Assembly (NCBI RefSeq): GCF_003047295.1
Contig: NZ_PZYZ01000002.1
Coordinates: 248,001 to 312,000, forward strand
DNA from: Nocardioides sediminis
GTDB taxonomy: Bacteria; Actinomycetota; Actinomycetes; Propionibacteriales; Nocardioidaceae
Reading direction: 5' to 3'
DNA length: 64,000 bases
The notes under the pieces are model-generated. The model was not told the DNA's origin. It saw nothing but the letters and a program-made list of their open reading frames with translations, and ran no database searches. Positions 10,423 through 19,686 of this stretch are shown piece after piece. The position numbers were made by a program, and so were the translations under genes. How positions within the stretch are numbered: the stretch's first letter is position 1; each line of letters begins with the position of its first letter.

Positions 10423-11199
10423 ATGGTCAAGCCGCTGCTCGAGCTGCGCGGAGTCAACAAGAGCTTCGGCGTGGTGCACGTCCTGCACGACGTCGACTTC
10501 GCCGTCTACCCCGGCCAGGTGACCGCCCTCGTCGGTGACAACGGGGCCGGCAAGTCGACGCTGGTCAAGATCATCGCCGGCATCTACGGCCGCGACAGCG
10601 GCGACTACTACTTCGAGGGCGAGAAGGTCGAGGTGCACGGGCCCCGCGACGTCTCCGCCCTCGGCGTCGAGGTCGTCTACCAGGACCTCGCGCTGTGCGA
10701 CAACCTCGACATCGTCGAGAACATGTTCCTCGGCCGCGAGGAGACCAGCCGGTTCGGCCTCGACGAGATCACCATGGAGTCCCGGGCCCGCGAGACCCTG
10801 GCGTCCCTGTCGGTGCGCACGGTCAAGTCGGTGCGCCAGAGCGTGGCCAGCCTCTCGGGCGGCCAGCGCCAGACCGTGGCGATCGCCAAGGCCGTGCTGT
10901 GGAACTCCAAGGTGGTGCTCCTCGACGAGCCCACGGCGGCCCTCGGTGTCGCCCAGACCCGGCAGGTCCTCGACCTGGTCCGCCGGCTCGCCGACCGCGG
11001 CCTCGGCGTCGTCCTCATCTCCCACAACATGGGCGACGTCTTCGAGGTCGCCGACCGGATCACCGCCCTCTACCTCGGCCGCGTGGCCGCTGACGTGCCG
11101 GCCAAGGACGTCACGCACAGCCAGGTCGTGGAGCTCATCACCGCCGGACGCTCCGGGGACCTCGGCATCGCCGAGAACCCGTCGACGGCCACCGTCTGA
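10423..11199 (+). CDS. sugar ABC transporter ATP-binding protein (single ABC module)
   Basis: A 258-residue ABC ATPase: Walker A 'GDNGAGKST' (38-46), signature 'LSGGQ' (144-148), Walker B 'VVLLDEP' with H-loop 'LISHN'. It energises uptake through the permease encoded next. XylG/RbsA-type ATPases of the CUT2 class usually carry two fused ABC modules (~500 residues); this one has a single module and would act as a homodimer. The ATG at 10423 follows the 99-bp gap with the long hairpin. No second ABC gene is present in the unit. Confidence 0.92.
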   Translation: MVKPLLELRGVNKSFGVVHVLHDVDFAVYPGQVTALVGDNGAGKSTLVKIIAGIYGRDSGDYYFEGEKVEVHGPRDVSALGVEVVYQDLALCDNLDIVENMFLGREETSRFGLDEITMESRARETLASLSVRTVKSVRQSVASLSGGQRQTVAIAKAVLWNSKVVLLDEPTAALGVAQTRQVLDLVRRLADRGLGVVLISHNMGDVFEVADRITALYLGRVAADVPAKDVTHSQVVELITAGRSGDLGIAENPSTATV

Positions 11200-11219
11200 G
11201 AAGGACCGGAGAACACATC

Positions 11220-12494
11220 ATGACCGTCGGCTCCGACACCCAGCCCGCCGCCGCCCCGAGCGGCTTCGACAGCGACAACCGGCAGGCCGCCTCCATCCGC
11301 GACTCGGCCCGTGACTACGTCGACCGCCTGCGCGGCGGCGACATGGGCTCCCTGCCCGCCATCCTCGGCCTGGTCTTCCTGTTCATCGTCTTCAGCTCGC
11401 TGCACGACCGGTTCCTGACGACGTACAACATGGCCAACCTGGTGATCCAGGCCGGCTCGATCATCGTGCTCGCCATGGGCATCGTCTTCGTGCTGCTGCT
11501 CGGCGAGATCGACCTGTCGGCCGGCGTGGCCGGCGGCGCCTCGGCGACGATCATCGCGCTGATGCTCATCGACTACGACTGGACGTGGTGGGCGGCGACC
11601 CTGGCCGGCATCGCCACCGGCGCGGTGATCGGGCTCGCCATCGGCTCCCTGGTCGCCTTCCTGGGCATCCCGTCGTTCGTGGTGACCCTGGCGTTCTTCC
11701 TCGCGCTCCAGGCGATCCCCCTCAAGCTCATCGGCTCCGGCGGGTCGCTGCGGTTCAACGACACGGTGCTGCGCGGCCTGTCGATCAAGAACGTGCCGCT
11801 GACCGCGGGCTGGATCGCGGCGGTGCTCATCGTGCTGGCGTTCGCCGCGCTGTCCCTGTGGCGCTACCGGTCGCTCTCGGCCCGGGGCCTGGTCCACCAG
11901 CCGCTGGGCCTCGTGGTCATCAAGATCGCCGTGCTCGCGGTGGTCGTCCTGGGGGTCACCGCGCTGCTCAGCGCCAACCGCGCGCCCAACCCCGACCTGT
12001 TCGAGATCAGCGGGATCCCGTGGGTGCTGCCCGTCGTGGTCGCCCTGCTGCTCTTCTGGACCTTCATCCTCGGCAAGACCCGGTTCGGCCGGCACCTCTA
12101 CGCGGTCGGCGGCAACGCCGAGGCCGCACGCCGGGCCGGCATCAGCGTGACGCGCATCAAGATCGCCGCGTTCATCATCTGCTCCTCGATGGCGGCGATC
12201 AGCGGACTGCTCGCGGCGTCGTACACCGGCAAGGTCTCGCCGGGCTCCGGTGGCGGCAACGAGCTGCTGTACGCCGTGGGCGCCGCGGTGATCGGCGGCA
12301 CCAGCCTCTTCGGTGGTCGCGGCCGGGCGATCGACGCCGTCATCGGCGGGCTGGTGATCGCCACCATCCCCAACGGCCTCGGCCTGCTCAACCAGGCGAG
12401 CTACATCAACTTCCTGGTCACCGGTGGTGTCCTCCTGCTCGCCGCGAGCGTCGACGCGATCTCGCGCCGCCGTCGCTCTGCGGCCGGTGTCTAG
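11220..12494 (+). CDS. sugar ABC transporter permease (XylH-like)
   Basis: A 424-residue permease of the CUT2 (BPD_transp_2) family. After a hydrophilic 40-residue N-terminus there are about ten to twelve hydrophobic segments, with family patterns 'IVLAMGIVFVLLLGEIDLSAG', 'LGIPSFVVTLAFF' and 'GNAEAARRAGI', and 'GAAVIGGTSLFGGRG' near the end. The extended middle (residues ~170-290) is typical of XylH compared with RbsC. The ATG lies 20 bp after the ATPase stop with GGACCGGAGAA before it. It forms the membrane channel for the sugar captured by the lipoprotein at 9229. Confidence 0.92.
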   Translation: MTVGSDTQPAAAPSGFDSDNRQAASIRDSARDYVDRLRGGDMGSLPAILGLVFLFIVFSSLHDRFLTTYNMANLVIQAGSIIVLAMGIVFVLLLGEIDLSAGVAGGASATIIALMLIDYDWTWWAATLAGIATGAVIGLAIGSLVAFLGIPSFVVTLAFFLALQAIPLKLIGSGGSLRFNDTVLRGLSIKNVPLTAGWIAAVLIVLAFAALSLWRYRSLSARGLVHQPLGLVVIKIAVLAVVVLGVTALLSANRAPNPDLFEISGIPWVLPVVVALLLFWTFILGKTRFGRHLYAVGGNAEAARRAGISVTRIKIAAFIICSSMAAISGLLAASYTGKVSPGSGGGNELLYAVGAAVIGGTSLFGGRGRAIDAVIGGLVIATIPNGLGLLNQASYINFLVTGGVLLLAASVDAISRRRRSAAGV

Positions 12495-12503
12495 GTCGCT
12501 CCC

Positions 12504-13733
12504 GTGACCTCCCCACGGCGCTCGGGCCTCGGGACCAACCAGGAGGCCGTACGGCGTCACAACCTCGGGACCCTGCTGCGGCACCTGCACGGCGCGGGCC
12601 ACATGTCGCGGGCCGAGCTGACCAGCCTGATGGGGCTCAACCGGAGCACCATCGCCGGGCTGGTGGCCGAGCTGGAGTCGCTCGGGGTCTCCGAGCGGGC
12701 GGTGCCCGTCGGCAACGTCCGCCAGGGGGCCGGTCGACCCTCCGCCGGGGTCCGGATCGCCGCGGACGGGCCGTACGTCGTCGCGGTCGACCTGGGAGTC
12801 GACCGCGCCGTCGTCGCCCGGGTCGGTCTCGGTGGCCGGGTGCTGCAGCGTGCGCAGGCCCCGGTGCACGGCGAGGGCGAGGCCTGGCAGGTGGGCTCGT
12901 CCGTGGCCGCACTGATCCGGAGCGTCGTCGCCGACGTGCCGCCGGTCGCGCCGCTCGTCGGCATCGGCATCAGCGTGCCGGGCATGGTGCGCCGCAGCGA
13001 CGGCCTGATCCGGCTGGCGCCCAACCTGGAGTGGCACGACGTGTCGTTCGGCGGCATCGTGCTCGCGGCCCTGGGGCTGGACATCCCGGTCTCGTTGGCC
13101 AACGACGCGGACCTCGGCGCCCTGGCCGAGCACCGTCGCGGGGCGGGCGTCGGCATCGACGACCTCATCTACGTCTCGGGCAACGTGGGCGTCGGCGCGG
13201 GCATCATCACCGGAGGGCGCCGCTTCGAGGGGGCGGCCGGCTACGCCGGCGAGGTCGGCCACCTCCGGTTCAACCCGCAAGGACGTCCGTGCCACTGCGG
13301 CAACCGGGGGTGCTGGGAGACCGAGGTGGGGGCGCACGCCATCGCCGAGGCGATCAGCTGCCCGGCCGACAAGGTGGCGCAGCTCGACGAGGTCCTCGAG
13401 GGCTTCCGCGAGCCGACCCCCGGGCTCCGCGACACCGGCACAGCCCTCGGGCAGGGGCTGGCGAGCATCGTCAACGTCTTCAACCCGCAGGTGGTCGTGC
13501 TGGGCGGCTACTTCCGCACCCTCTTCCCGCTGGTGCGTGCCGAGGTGGTCGCGGGGCTCGCCGAGCGGACGCTCCCGGCGCCCCTGGAGTCGGTGACGCT
13601 CGCGCTCCCGGGGCTCGGCTCGGACTCGACGCTCCTCGGTGCCGCGGAGATCGCCCTGGAGCCGCTGTTCGTCGACCCGGTGGCCGCGCTCGGGTCAGCC
13701 CTGCTGGACGTGCGCACCGCCCTCGCCGGCTGA
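12504..13733 (+). CDS. ROK family transcriptional regulator (XylR-like)
   Basis: A 409-residue ROK repressor. An N-terminal winged helix (about 15-75; 'MSRAELTSLMGLNRSTIAGLVAEL') is followed by a ROK sugar-kinase-like domain with 'VDLGVDRAVVARV', 'GIGISVPGMV', 'NDADLGALAEHR' and 'GVGAGIITGG', and the zinc-type cluster 'CHCGNRGCWE'. The GTG start at 12504 lies 9 nt after the permease stop, so it is co-transcribed with the transporter it probably represses. Likely operators are the AT-rich repeat at 9142-9164 and the xylB promoter region. Its 3' end faces a second ROK gene only 6 bp away. Confidence 0.9.
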   Translation: MTSPRRSGLGTNQEAVRRHNLGTLLRHLHGAGHMSRAELTSLMGLNRSTIAGLVAELESLGVSERAVPVGNVRQGAGRPSAGVRIAADGPYVVAVDLGVDRAVVARVGLGGRVLQRAQAPVHGEGEAWQVGSSVAALIRSVVADVPPVAPLVGIGISVPGMVRRSDGLIRLAPNLEWHDVSFGGIVLAALGLDIPVSLANDADLGALAEHRRGAGVGIDDLIYVSGNVGVGAGIITGGRRFEGAAGYAGEVGHLRFNPQGRPCHCGNRGCWETEVGAHAIAEAISCPADKVAQLDEVLEGFREPTPGLRDTGTALGQGLASIVNVFNPQVVVLGGYFRTLFPLVRAEVVAGLAERTLPAPLESVTLALPGLGSDSTLLGAAEIALEPLFVDPVAALGSALLDVRTALAG

Positions 13734-13739
13734 GCCGCG

Positions 13740-14909
13740 TCAGGCGGTCAGGTCGCGGTGGCCGGCCAGGACCGGCTCGAAGGACTGCTCGGCGGCGCCG
13801 AGGGCCGCCGCCTCGATGCCGAGCGTGCTCAGCCGCAGCTCGGGCCGGACCTGCTCGGGCGAGGGGAGCCGCTCGTCGACCGTGCGTCGGGCCGACTCGA
13901 GCACGAGGTCGCCGAGGGGCACGAAGTACCCGCCGAGCACCACGACCTCCGGGTCGAGGACCGTGCTGAGCGTCGCGATGCCGAGGCCGACGTCGTGGCC
14001 GACCCGTTCGAGCGCGGCCCGGACCGCCGGGTCGGTCCGGGCTCGCTCCGCGACGGCCTCCCCGGTGCGCAGCGGGGTCTCGAGCTCCTGCACCCCCACC
14101 GCCCGCACCATCGCCTGGAGCCCGATCGAGGCCTCCCAGCAGCCACGGCGACCGCACCCGCAGACGGCGTCGGAGCTGCCGACCGGCATGTGCCCGACCT
14201 CGCCGGCGAAGCCTGCGCCGCCGCGCACGAGCTCTCCGTCCTGGAGGATGCCGGCGCCGATGCCGACGGTGCCCGTCAGGTAGAGGGCGTGCGCGGCGCC
14301 CACCGCCGCGCCGTGGTGGGACTCCGCGTACGCCGCGCAGTCGGCGTCGTTGCTGACCCGCACCGGCCGGCCGGGCGCGATCGCCGCGAGGTCGTCGGCC
14401 AGCCCCGGACCCTCGAGGTCGAGGTTGGGCGCCCAGGCCACCGTGCGGTCGTCCCTGCGCACCAGGGCCGGCACGGCGACCGTGATCCCCACCAGCGTGC
14501 GTCCCGGGTCGGCGAGCTCCCGCTGGGCGGTGCGCGCCAGGGCGAGGAGGTCGGCGGCTCCGCCGCCCGCTCGGCTCTCGCTGAAGCGCACCTCGCCGGC
14601 GAGGTCGACCGCGACCGCGGAGACGTAGTCGACGTTGAGCTCGAGGCCGAGGGCGACGAAGTGCTCGCCGCGCAGCGCCACCGGCCGACCGGGCCGGCCG
14701 CGGACGCCCGGCCGGGACCCCTCCTCGGCCACCGCGCCGACGGCCTCGAGCTCGGCCACGATCGCGCCGACGGTCGCCTTGGCCAGCCCGGTCTGCTGGG
14801 ACAGCTCGGCGCGGGTCGAGGACCCCGAGCGGCGCAGGGCCCGGAGGACGGCGGCGGTGTTGGCCCGCCGCAGCCCCTCGGTGCCAGCGCCGGAGCGCTG
14901 CGTGGTCAG
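13740..14909 (-). CDS. second ROK family regulator, probable CTG start
   Basis: A protein of about 389 residues: winged helix '[26 protein letters not shown]' (residues ~30-60), then a ROK domain with '[17 protein letters not shown]', 'ITVAVPALV', '[11 protein letters not shown]' and 'GTVGIGAGI', and the Cys cluster '[10 protein letters not shown]'. No ATG, GTG or TTG occurs in frame near the N-terminus; in-frame triplets back to 15060 contain none. The only sensible start is CTG at 14907-14909, which overlaps the xylA TGA as CTGA, mimicking the ATGA overlaps elsewhere. It is the last gene of xylB-xylA-rok and probably senses xylose or a derivative. Confidence 0.85.
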   Translation of the reverse strand: MTTQRSGAGTEGLRRANTAAVLRALRRSGSSTRAELSQQTGLAKATVGAIVAELEAVGAVAEEGSRPGVRGRPGRPVALRGEHFVALGLELNVDYVSAVAVDLAGEVRFSESRAGGGAADLLALARTAQRELADPGRTLVGITVAVPALVRRDDRTVAWAPNLDLEGPGLADDLAAIAPGRPVRVSNDADCAAYAESHHGAAVGAAHALYLTGTVGIGAGILQDGELVRGGAGFAGEVGHMPVGSSDAVCGCGRRGCWEASIGLQAMVRAVGVQELETPLRTGEAVAERARTDPAVRAALERVGHDVGLGIATLSTVLDPEVVVLGGYFVPLGDLVLESARRTVDERLPSPEQVRPELRLSTLGIEAAALGAAEQSFEPVLAGHRDLTA

Positions 14910-16078
14910 CGGACGCCGTACAGGTGCTCGAGGGCCAGCTGGTCGAGCCGCTCGAACCCCGCGCCGCGGACCGCGAGGGCCTCGGGGTCGGGCAGGTCGG
15001 CCTCCAGCAGCTCCTTCCAGCCCTCGCCCCCGCCCAGGGTGGGCACGGCCAGCTCGGACACCCGGGCGACCTCCAGCGCCTCCTGCACCTCGGGGTCCGC
15101 GCGGAAGGCCCTGACCTTCTCGCGCAGCACGAGGTAGTTGCGCATGCAGGCCTCGGCCGAGACCCACACGCCCTCCTCGTCCTCCGTGCGCGCCGGCTTG
15201 TAGTCGAAGTGGACCGGTCCGTCGTAGCCGCCCGCGAGGAGGGTGTCGACCACCCAGAACGCGCCCCGGACGTTGCCCGCGCCGAAACGCAGGTCCTGGT
15301 CGTACTTGGGGCCGTTCTGTCCGTTGAGGTCGATGTGGAAGAGCTTTCCGTGCCACAGCGCCTGCGCGTAGCCCGCGGCGGCGTTCAGGCCGGCCATCTC
15401 CTCGTGCCCGATCTCGGGGTTCACCCCGACGAGCTCGGGACGCTCGAGCCTCTCGATGAACGCCAGCGCGTGGCCGACGGTCGGCAGGAGGATGTCGCCG
15501 CGCGGCTCGTTGGGCTTGGGCTCGATCGCGAACCGCAGGTCGTGGCCCTGCTCGGTCACGTACTCGCCGAGGAGGTCGAAGGCCTCCTTCATCCGGTCCA
15601 GGGCGACCCGGGTGTCCTGCGAGGCGCCGTACTCGGCCCCCTCGCGGCCACCCCACGCGACGTACACCTGAGCGCCGAGCTCGGCGGCGAGGTCGATGTT
15701 GCGCATCACCTTGCGGAGCGCGAAACGCCGGATGTCACGGTCGTTGTTGGTGAAGGCACCGGCCTTGAAGACCGGGTGCGTGAACAGGTTGGTCGTGGCG
15801 GTGGTGACGGCCAGTCCCGTGTCGGCCAGCCCCTGCTTGAAGCGTCGGATGATCGCGTCCCGGGTGGCCTCGTCGCTGCCGAAGGGGATGACGTCGTCGT
15901 CGTGGAAGTTGACGCCGTAGGCCCCGAGGGCGGCGAGCTTCTCCAGGGCGTGGACGGTGTCCATCGCCGGTCGGGTGGCGTCGCCGAAGGGGTCGCGCGC
16001 CTGCCAGCCGACGGTCCAGAGGCCGAAGGAGAACTTGTCCTCGGGGGTGGGTGCGGGGATGTCGATGTGGTGGCTCAT
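14906..16078 (-). CDS. xylA: xylose isomerase
   Basis: A 390-residue TIM-barrel isomerase of the short actinobacterial class. Catalytic H59 and D62 lie in '[11 protein letters not shown]'. Further motifs are '[10 protein letters not shown]', the metal/substrate segment '[10 protein letters not shown]', '[15 protein letters not shown]', '[20 protein letters not shown]' and 'HFDYKPART'. It converts D-xylose to D-xylulose. The ATG at 16078 overlaps the xylB stop (ATGA); the frame is open far upstream but only as a shadow of xylB. The stop overlaps the CTG start of the ROK gene. Confidence 0.97.
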   Translation of the reverse strand: MSHHIDIPAPTPEDKFSFGLWTVGWQARDPFGDATRPAMDTVHALEKLAALGAYGVNFHDDDVIPFGSDEATRDAIIRRFKQGLADTGLAVTTATTNLFTHPVFKAGAFTNNDRDIRRFALRKVMRNIDLAAELGAQVYVAWGGREGAEYGASQDTRVALDRMKEAFDLLGEYVTEQGHDLRFAIEPKPNEPRGDILLPTVGHALAFIERLERPELVGVNPEIGHEEMAGLNAAAGYAQALWHGKLFHIDLNGQNGPKYDQDLRFGAGNVRGAFWVVDTLLAGGYDGPVHFDYKPARTEDEEGVWVSAEACMRNYLVLREKVRAFRADPEVQEALEVARVSELAVPTLGGGEGWKELLEADLPDPEALAVRGAGFERLDQLALEHLYGVR

Positions 16079-17490
16079 GCCGTGCCTTCCGTGCGGTGTG
16101 CGGGTGGGGTCCAGTGGGCGGTGCGCTCGCGCAGGTCGGCGTAGACCTCGCGGACGTGGGGGTTGGTCTCGGCCTCGAGGACGGTGGTCTCGGGCCCCGG
16201 CCAGACGGGTGGCTCGGCCGCGCCGGAGAGCGCCCAGGCCGCCTGCCGCGCGGCCCCCAGCGCGACGTACTCGGCCGAGGGTGGGAGCGTGACGGGACGG
16301 CCCAGGACGGCGGGCGCGAGGGCGCGCAGGGCGGCGCTGCGGGTCGCCCCGCCGACCAGGAGCAGTCGCCGGGGCTGCTCGCCCGTGGCGTCGACCAGGC
16401 GGTCGAGCGCGTCGGCCAGGGAGCACAGCAGGGCCTCGTACGCCGCTCGCGCGAGGTCGGCGCGGGTGGTGGCGGGCGTGAGGCCGGTCCAGGTGCCGAC
16501 GGCGCCGGGGCGGTTGGGGGTGCGCTCGCCGCCGTAGTAGGGCAGCACGGCGACCCCGCCGGCCCCGGGCGAGGACTCGAGCGCGAGGGCGGCCAGCCCC
16601 TCGTGGTCGACGCCGAGCCAGCGGGCCTGGAGGTCGAGGATGCCCGCCGCGTTGATGGTGGTGACCATCGGCAGGAAGCCGCCGCTGGCGTCCGCGAACC
16701 CCGTGACCACCCCGGTGCCGTCGGCGACCGCGGTCGCGCTCACCGTCGAGGCGACCCCGGAGGTGCCCACCGACAGGAGCACGTCGCCGGGGGCGAGGGC
16801 CATGCCGAGGGCAGCCCCCATGTTGTCGCCGGTGCCCCCGGCCATCACGGCGCCGCGGGCGGTCTCGGCGGCCACGGTGCCGGGGGCCACGACCCGGGGG
16901 AGGGCGACGGCACGCCCCAGCGCCCGCTCGGCGAGGTCGGGACGCCACTCGCCCGAGCGGGTGGCGAAGTAGCCGGTGCCGGACGCGTCGCCGCGGTCGG
17001 TGAACGCCGAGGTGCCCGGGGCGCTCAGGTGCCGCGACACGTAGTCGTGCGGGAGCAGCACCGACGCCACGCGACGTGCCCGCTCCGGCTCGTGGTCCCG
17101 GAGCCAGCGCAGCTTGGCGGCGGTGAAGGAGGCGACGAGCACGCTGCCGACGGCGTCGGCGCACTCCTGGGGTCCGCCCATCTCCGCGACGAGGTCGCCT
17201 GCGGCGCCGGCCGAGCGGGTGTCGTTCCACAGCAGCGCGTCGCGGACCGGCTCGCCGTCGTCGTCGAGCGCCACCATGCCGTGCTGCTGGCCCGCGACCG
17301 AGACCGCGTCCGCGCGCTCGAGCAGGCCGTCGGTCGCCTGGTCGACCGCCTGCAGCCAGGCCCGCGGGTCGACCTCGGTGCCGGGCGGGTGGGGCGCCGT
17401 GCCGGAGTCGACGACGGTGCCGTCGTCGGCGTCGACGAGCAGCGCCTTGGTCGACTGCGTGGAGGAGTCGATGCCGAGCACGAGGGTCAC
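16075..17490 (-). CDS. xylB: xylulokinase
   Basis: A 471-residue FGGY carbohydrate kinase: '[16 protein letters not shown]' at the N-terminus, then '[14 protein letters not shown]', 'LLWNDTRS', '[15 protein letters not shown]', '[14 protein letters not shown]' and '[16 protein letters not shown]'. It phosphorylates D-xylulose to xylulose 5-phosphate. The start is GTG at 17488-17490. A TTGACA...TTAATA promoter ends about 6 nt before it, leaving no room for a Shine-Dalgarno site, so the mRNA is probably leaderless. First gene of xylB-xylA-rok. Confidence 0.95.
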   Translation of the reverse strand: MTLVLGIDSSTQSTKALLVDADDGTVVDSGTAPHPPGTEVDPRAWLQAVDQATDGLLERADAVSVAGQQHGMVALDDDGEPVRDALLWNDTRSAGAAGDLVAEMGGPQECADAVGSVLVASFTAAKLRWLRDHEPERARRVASVLLPHDYVSRHLSAPGTSAFTDRGDASGTGYFATRSGEWRPDLAERALGRAVALPRVVAPGTVAAETARGAVMAGGTGDNMGAALGMALAPGDVLLSVGTSGVASTVSATAVADGTGVVTGFADASGGFLPMVTTINAAGILDLQARWLGVDHEGLAALALESSPGAGGVAVLPYYGGERTPNRPGAVGTWTGLTPATTRADLARAAYEALLCSLADALDRLVDATGEQPRRLLLVGGATRSAALRALAPAVLGRPVTLPPSAEYVALGAARQAAWALSGAAEPPVWPGPETTVLEAETNPHVREVYADLRERTAHWTPPAHRTEGTA

Positions 17491-17495
17491 CCGAC

Positions 17496-17525
17496 TATTA
17501 AGTACGCGACTCGAACTAATGTCAA
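17496..17525 (-). promoter_or_regulatory. xylB promoter with overlapping imperfect inverted repeat
   Basis: On the minus strand TTGACA (17520-17525) and TTAATA (17496-17501) are separated by 18 bp; transcription should begin at or next to the xylB GTG (17490). The spacer carries TTAGTTC ... TACTTAA, an imperfect inverted repeat in an AT-rich patch, a plausible ROK operator that would block RNA polymerase. Confidence 0.6.
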
Positions 17526-17573
17526 CGGCCGCGGCGGAGAAGTTCCGCCCGCTGCCGCATACGATGTGCCGCG

Positions 17574-18287
17574 ATGCGCGCCCTCACGATGATCCTCGCC
17601 GCCCTGCTGGGGTGCACCGTGCTCACGGGCTGCGTCCGGGAGAACCCCACCGTCGTCGCGCTGCTGGCCTCCGACGCCACCCAGCGCCTCGAGCCCCGAG
17701 TCGACGCCGAGGCCTTCGAGGCCCGCGTCGAGGCGACCTGCGAGGAGTGCACGGTCCGGGTGTACGACGCCGAGGGTGACGCCGCCGCCCAGGCCGCCCA
17801 GGCAGACGAGGCCCTCGACGACAGCGCCGACGTGATCGTCCTCGACCCGGTCGAGGTCGAGGAGGCCGAGGCGCTCGTCGGCGGTGGTGAGGACGAGGTG
17901 CCCGTCGTCGCCCACACGACCCTGGTCCCCGGTGCCGACTGGTTCGTCGGCACCGCCGAGCCCGTCGTGCCCGACGACTCGGGCCCCGAGGCGGGCTCCG
18001 ACCTGGAGGCGGCCCGCCAGGTCGTGACCGGCAAGCGCCGCTCGATGCTGCACGTCCCCGCCACCGCGATGAGCGAGCAGGCCGCCGACGTGGCCGTCGC
18101 CGTCCTCGCGGGCGCCGAGGTCGAGGGCGCCGAGGACCTCGAGGGGGTGCCGTCCTTCCTGCACGCCGTCACCGAGGTGCGGCTGGCCGACCTCACCACC
18201 GTGCTCGTCGGGCAGGGCGCCGTCACGCTCGAGGAGCTCTGCTCGGGGTCCACCGCACGCAGGTGCGAGCGGATCGGCTTCGTCTAG
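17574..18287 (+). CDS. XylF-like binding lipoprotein with a large internal deletion
   Basis: A 237-residue lipoprotein (lipobox 'TVLTGCV'). Its first ~130 residues follow the XylF N-lobe ('VVALLASDAT', 'ATCEECTVRVYDAEGD', 'ADVIVLDPVEVEEAEALV', 'VPVVAHTTLVPGADWFVG'). The last ~90 match the XylF C-terminus ('MLHVPATAMSEQAADVAVAVLAG', 'VTLEELCSGSTARRCERIG'). Aligned with the binding protein at 9229-10323, about 120 residues of the middle are absent, including the Asn-Asp-Gly sugar-contact region. Codon use stays GC-rich and the frame is intact, so it may be functional in a new way rather than decaying. It is divergent from xylB, with a TACGAT box 8 nt before the ATG. Confidence 0.8.
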   Translation: MRALTMILAALLGCTVLTGCVRENPTVVALLASDATQRLEPRVDAEAFEARVEATCEECTVRVYDAEGDAAAQAAQADEALDDSADVIVLDPVEVEEAEALVGGGEDEVPVVAHTTLVPGADWFVGTAEPVVPDDSGPEAGSDLEAARQVVTGKRRSMLHVPATAMSEQAADVAVAVLAGAEVEGAEDLEGVPSFLHAVTEVRLADLTTVLVGQGAVTLEELCSGSTARRCERIGFV

Positions 18288-18387
18288 GTCGCGCGACCGG
18301 GCGTTCATCCGGAGGCCACCCGCAGAGGGGAGTGCCCGGGCGCGGGATCGTCCTATCGTGGGCGGGTCCCCAACTCGGAGGTCCCCC

Positions 18388-19665
18388 ATGCGACGTACCA
18401 CCCTGCTCGCCGCCGGACTCGCGGCGGTCCTCGCCGTGCTGCCCGCCACCACCACGGCCGCGGCCCACGACGACCGCGACCGAGACCACCGCCACGGCCA
18501 CGGCGAGCGGGAGACCGTGCGGTTCTCCACCTTCAACGCCTCGCTCAACCGGTCCACCCCCGGCGGGCTGGCCGCCGACCTGGCCGCGCCCGACTCCGGG
18601 ACCCTCCCGGTCCAGCAGGCGCACCGCGTCGCCGAGACGATCCAGCGCGTGCGGCCCGACGTGCTGCTGGTCAACGAGTTCGACTTCGACCCCGCCGCGG
18701 TCGATCTCTTCCGCGACAACTTCCTCGAGGTCGCCCACGGGGACGCCGGCCCGATCGACTACCCCCACGCCTACGTCGCGCCGTCCAACACCGGCGTACC
18801 GAGCGGGCACGACCTCAACAACGACGGCAGGGTCGGAGGGGGCGACGACGCCTTCGGGTTCGGGCTGTTCCCGGGCCAGTACGGCATGGTCGTCTACTCC
18901 CAGCACCCCATCGACACCGACGCCGTGCGGACGTTCCGGACCTTCCGCTGGGCCGACATGCCGGGCGCGCTGCTGCCCGACGACCCGGCGACCGACGCTC
19001 CAGCCGACTGGTACTCCGCCGAGGAGCTCCAGGACGTCCGCCTCTCCTCCAAGTCGCACTGGGACGTGCCGATCGAGGTCGGCGACGAGACCGTGCACTT
19101 CCTGGTGTCCCACCCGACGCCCCCCACCTTCGACGGACCCGAGGACCGCAACGGCCTGCGCAACCACGACGAGATCCGCTTCTGGGCCGACTACGTCTCG
19201 CCCGTCCGCAAGCGCGCGGCGTACATCTACGACGACGAGGGGCGGTACGGCGGGCTGCCACGCGGTGCGTCGTTCGTGATCGCCGGCGACCAGAACGCCG
19301 ACCCCGAGGACGGCGACTCCGTCGACGCCGCGATCGACCAGCTGCTCCGGCACCCGCGGGTGGTCGACCCCGAGCCGACCTCGGCGGGCGGCGCCGAGGC
19401 CGTCGACCAGGGCGGGGCCAACCTCCTCCACGACGGCGACCCGGCGCTGGACACAGCGGACTTCGCGGACGGGGCGCCCGGCAACCTGCGCGTCGACTAC
19501 GTGCTGCCGTCGAAGGGGACGAAGGTCGTCGGTTCGGGGATCTTCTGGCCGGTCGACGCCGACCCGCTCTACTACCTGACCGGGGACTACGACCCGGCCC
19601 GCTGGCCGTTCACCGGAGTGCCGACCTCCGACCACCGCCAGGTCTGGGTGGACGTGCGCCACTGA
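18388..19665 (+). CDS. secreted endonuclease/exonuclease/phosphatase family protein
   Basis: A 425-residue protein. A signal peptide (about residues 1-28, ending 'TTAAAHD') is followed by a His/Asp-rich stretch (DDRDRDHRHGHG) and a DNase I-like domain: 'RFSTFNASLNR', 'DVLLVNEFDFD' (metal Glu), 'HFLVSHPTPPTFDG', 'FVIAGDQNADPEDGDS', 'LRVDYVLPS' and 'TSDHRQVWVDV' (Asp-His end). The fold hydrolyses phosphodiesters or phosphomonoesters; the substrate here is unknown and extracellular. ATG 18388 has GGAGG 6 nt before it. The His-rich start could bind metal. Confidence 0.88.
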   Translation: MRRTTLLAAGLAAVLAVLPATTTAAAHDDRDRDHRHGHGERETVRFSTFNASLNRSTPGGLAADLAAPDSGTLPVQQAHRVAETIQRVRPDVLLVNEFDFDPAAVDLFRDNFLEVAHGDAGPIDYPHAYVAPSNTGVPSGHDLNNDGRVGGGDDAFGFGLFPGQYGMVVYSQHPIDTDAVRTFRTFRWADMPGALLPDDPATDAPADWYSAEELQDVRLSSKSHWDVPIEVGDETVHFLVSHPTPPTFDGPEDRNGLRNHDEIRFWADYVSPVRKRAAYIYDDEGRYGGLPRGASFVIAGDQNADPEDGDSVDAAIDQLLRHPRVVDPEPTSAGGAEAVDQGGANLLHDGDPALDTADFADGAPGNLRVDYVLPSKGTKVVGSGIFWPVDADPLYYLTGDYDPARWPFTGVPTSDHRQVWVDVRH

Positions 19666-19686
19666 GCCCGGCCGGTCGAGGCCGCC

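Noticed and set aside
13740..15656. Long N-terminal extension of the second ROK frame into xylA
   Set aside because: The extension reads Arg/Gly-rich shadow sequence of xylA; the winged helix begins just after the CTG.
14906..17230. Long N-terminal extension of xylA through xylB
   Set aside because: xylA homology starts at ATG 16078; the upstream part is a shadow of xylB.
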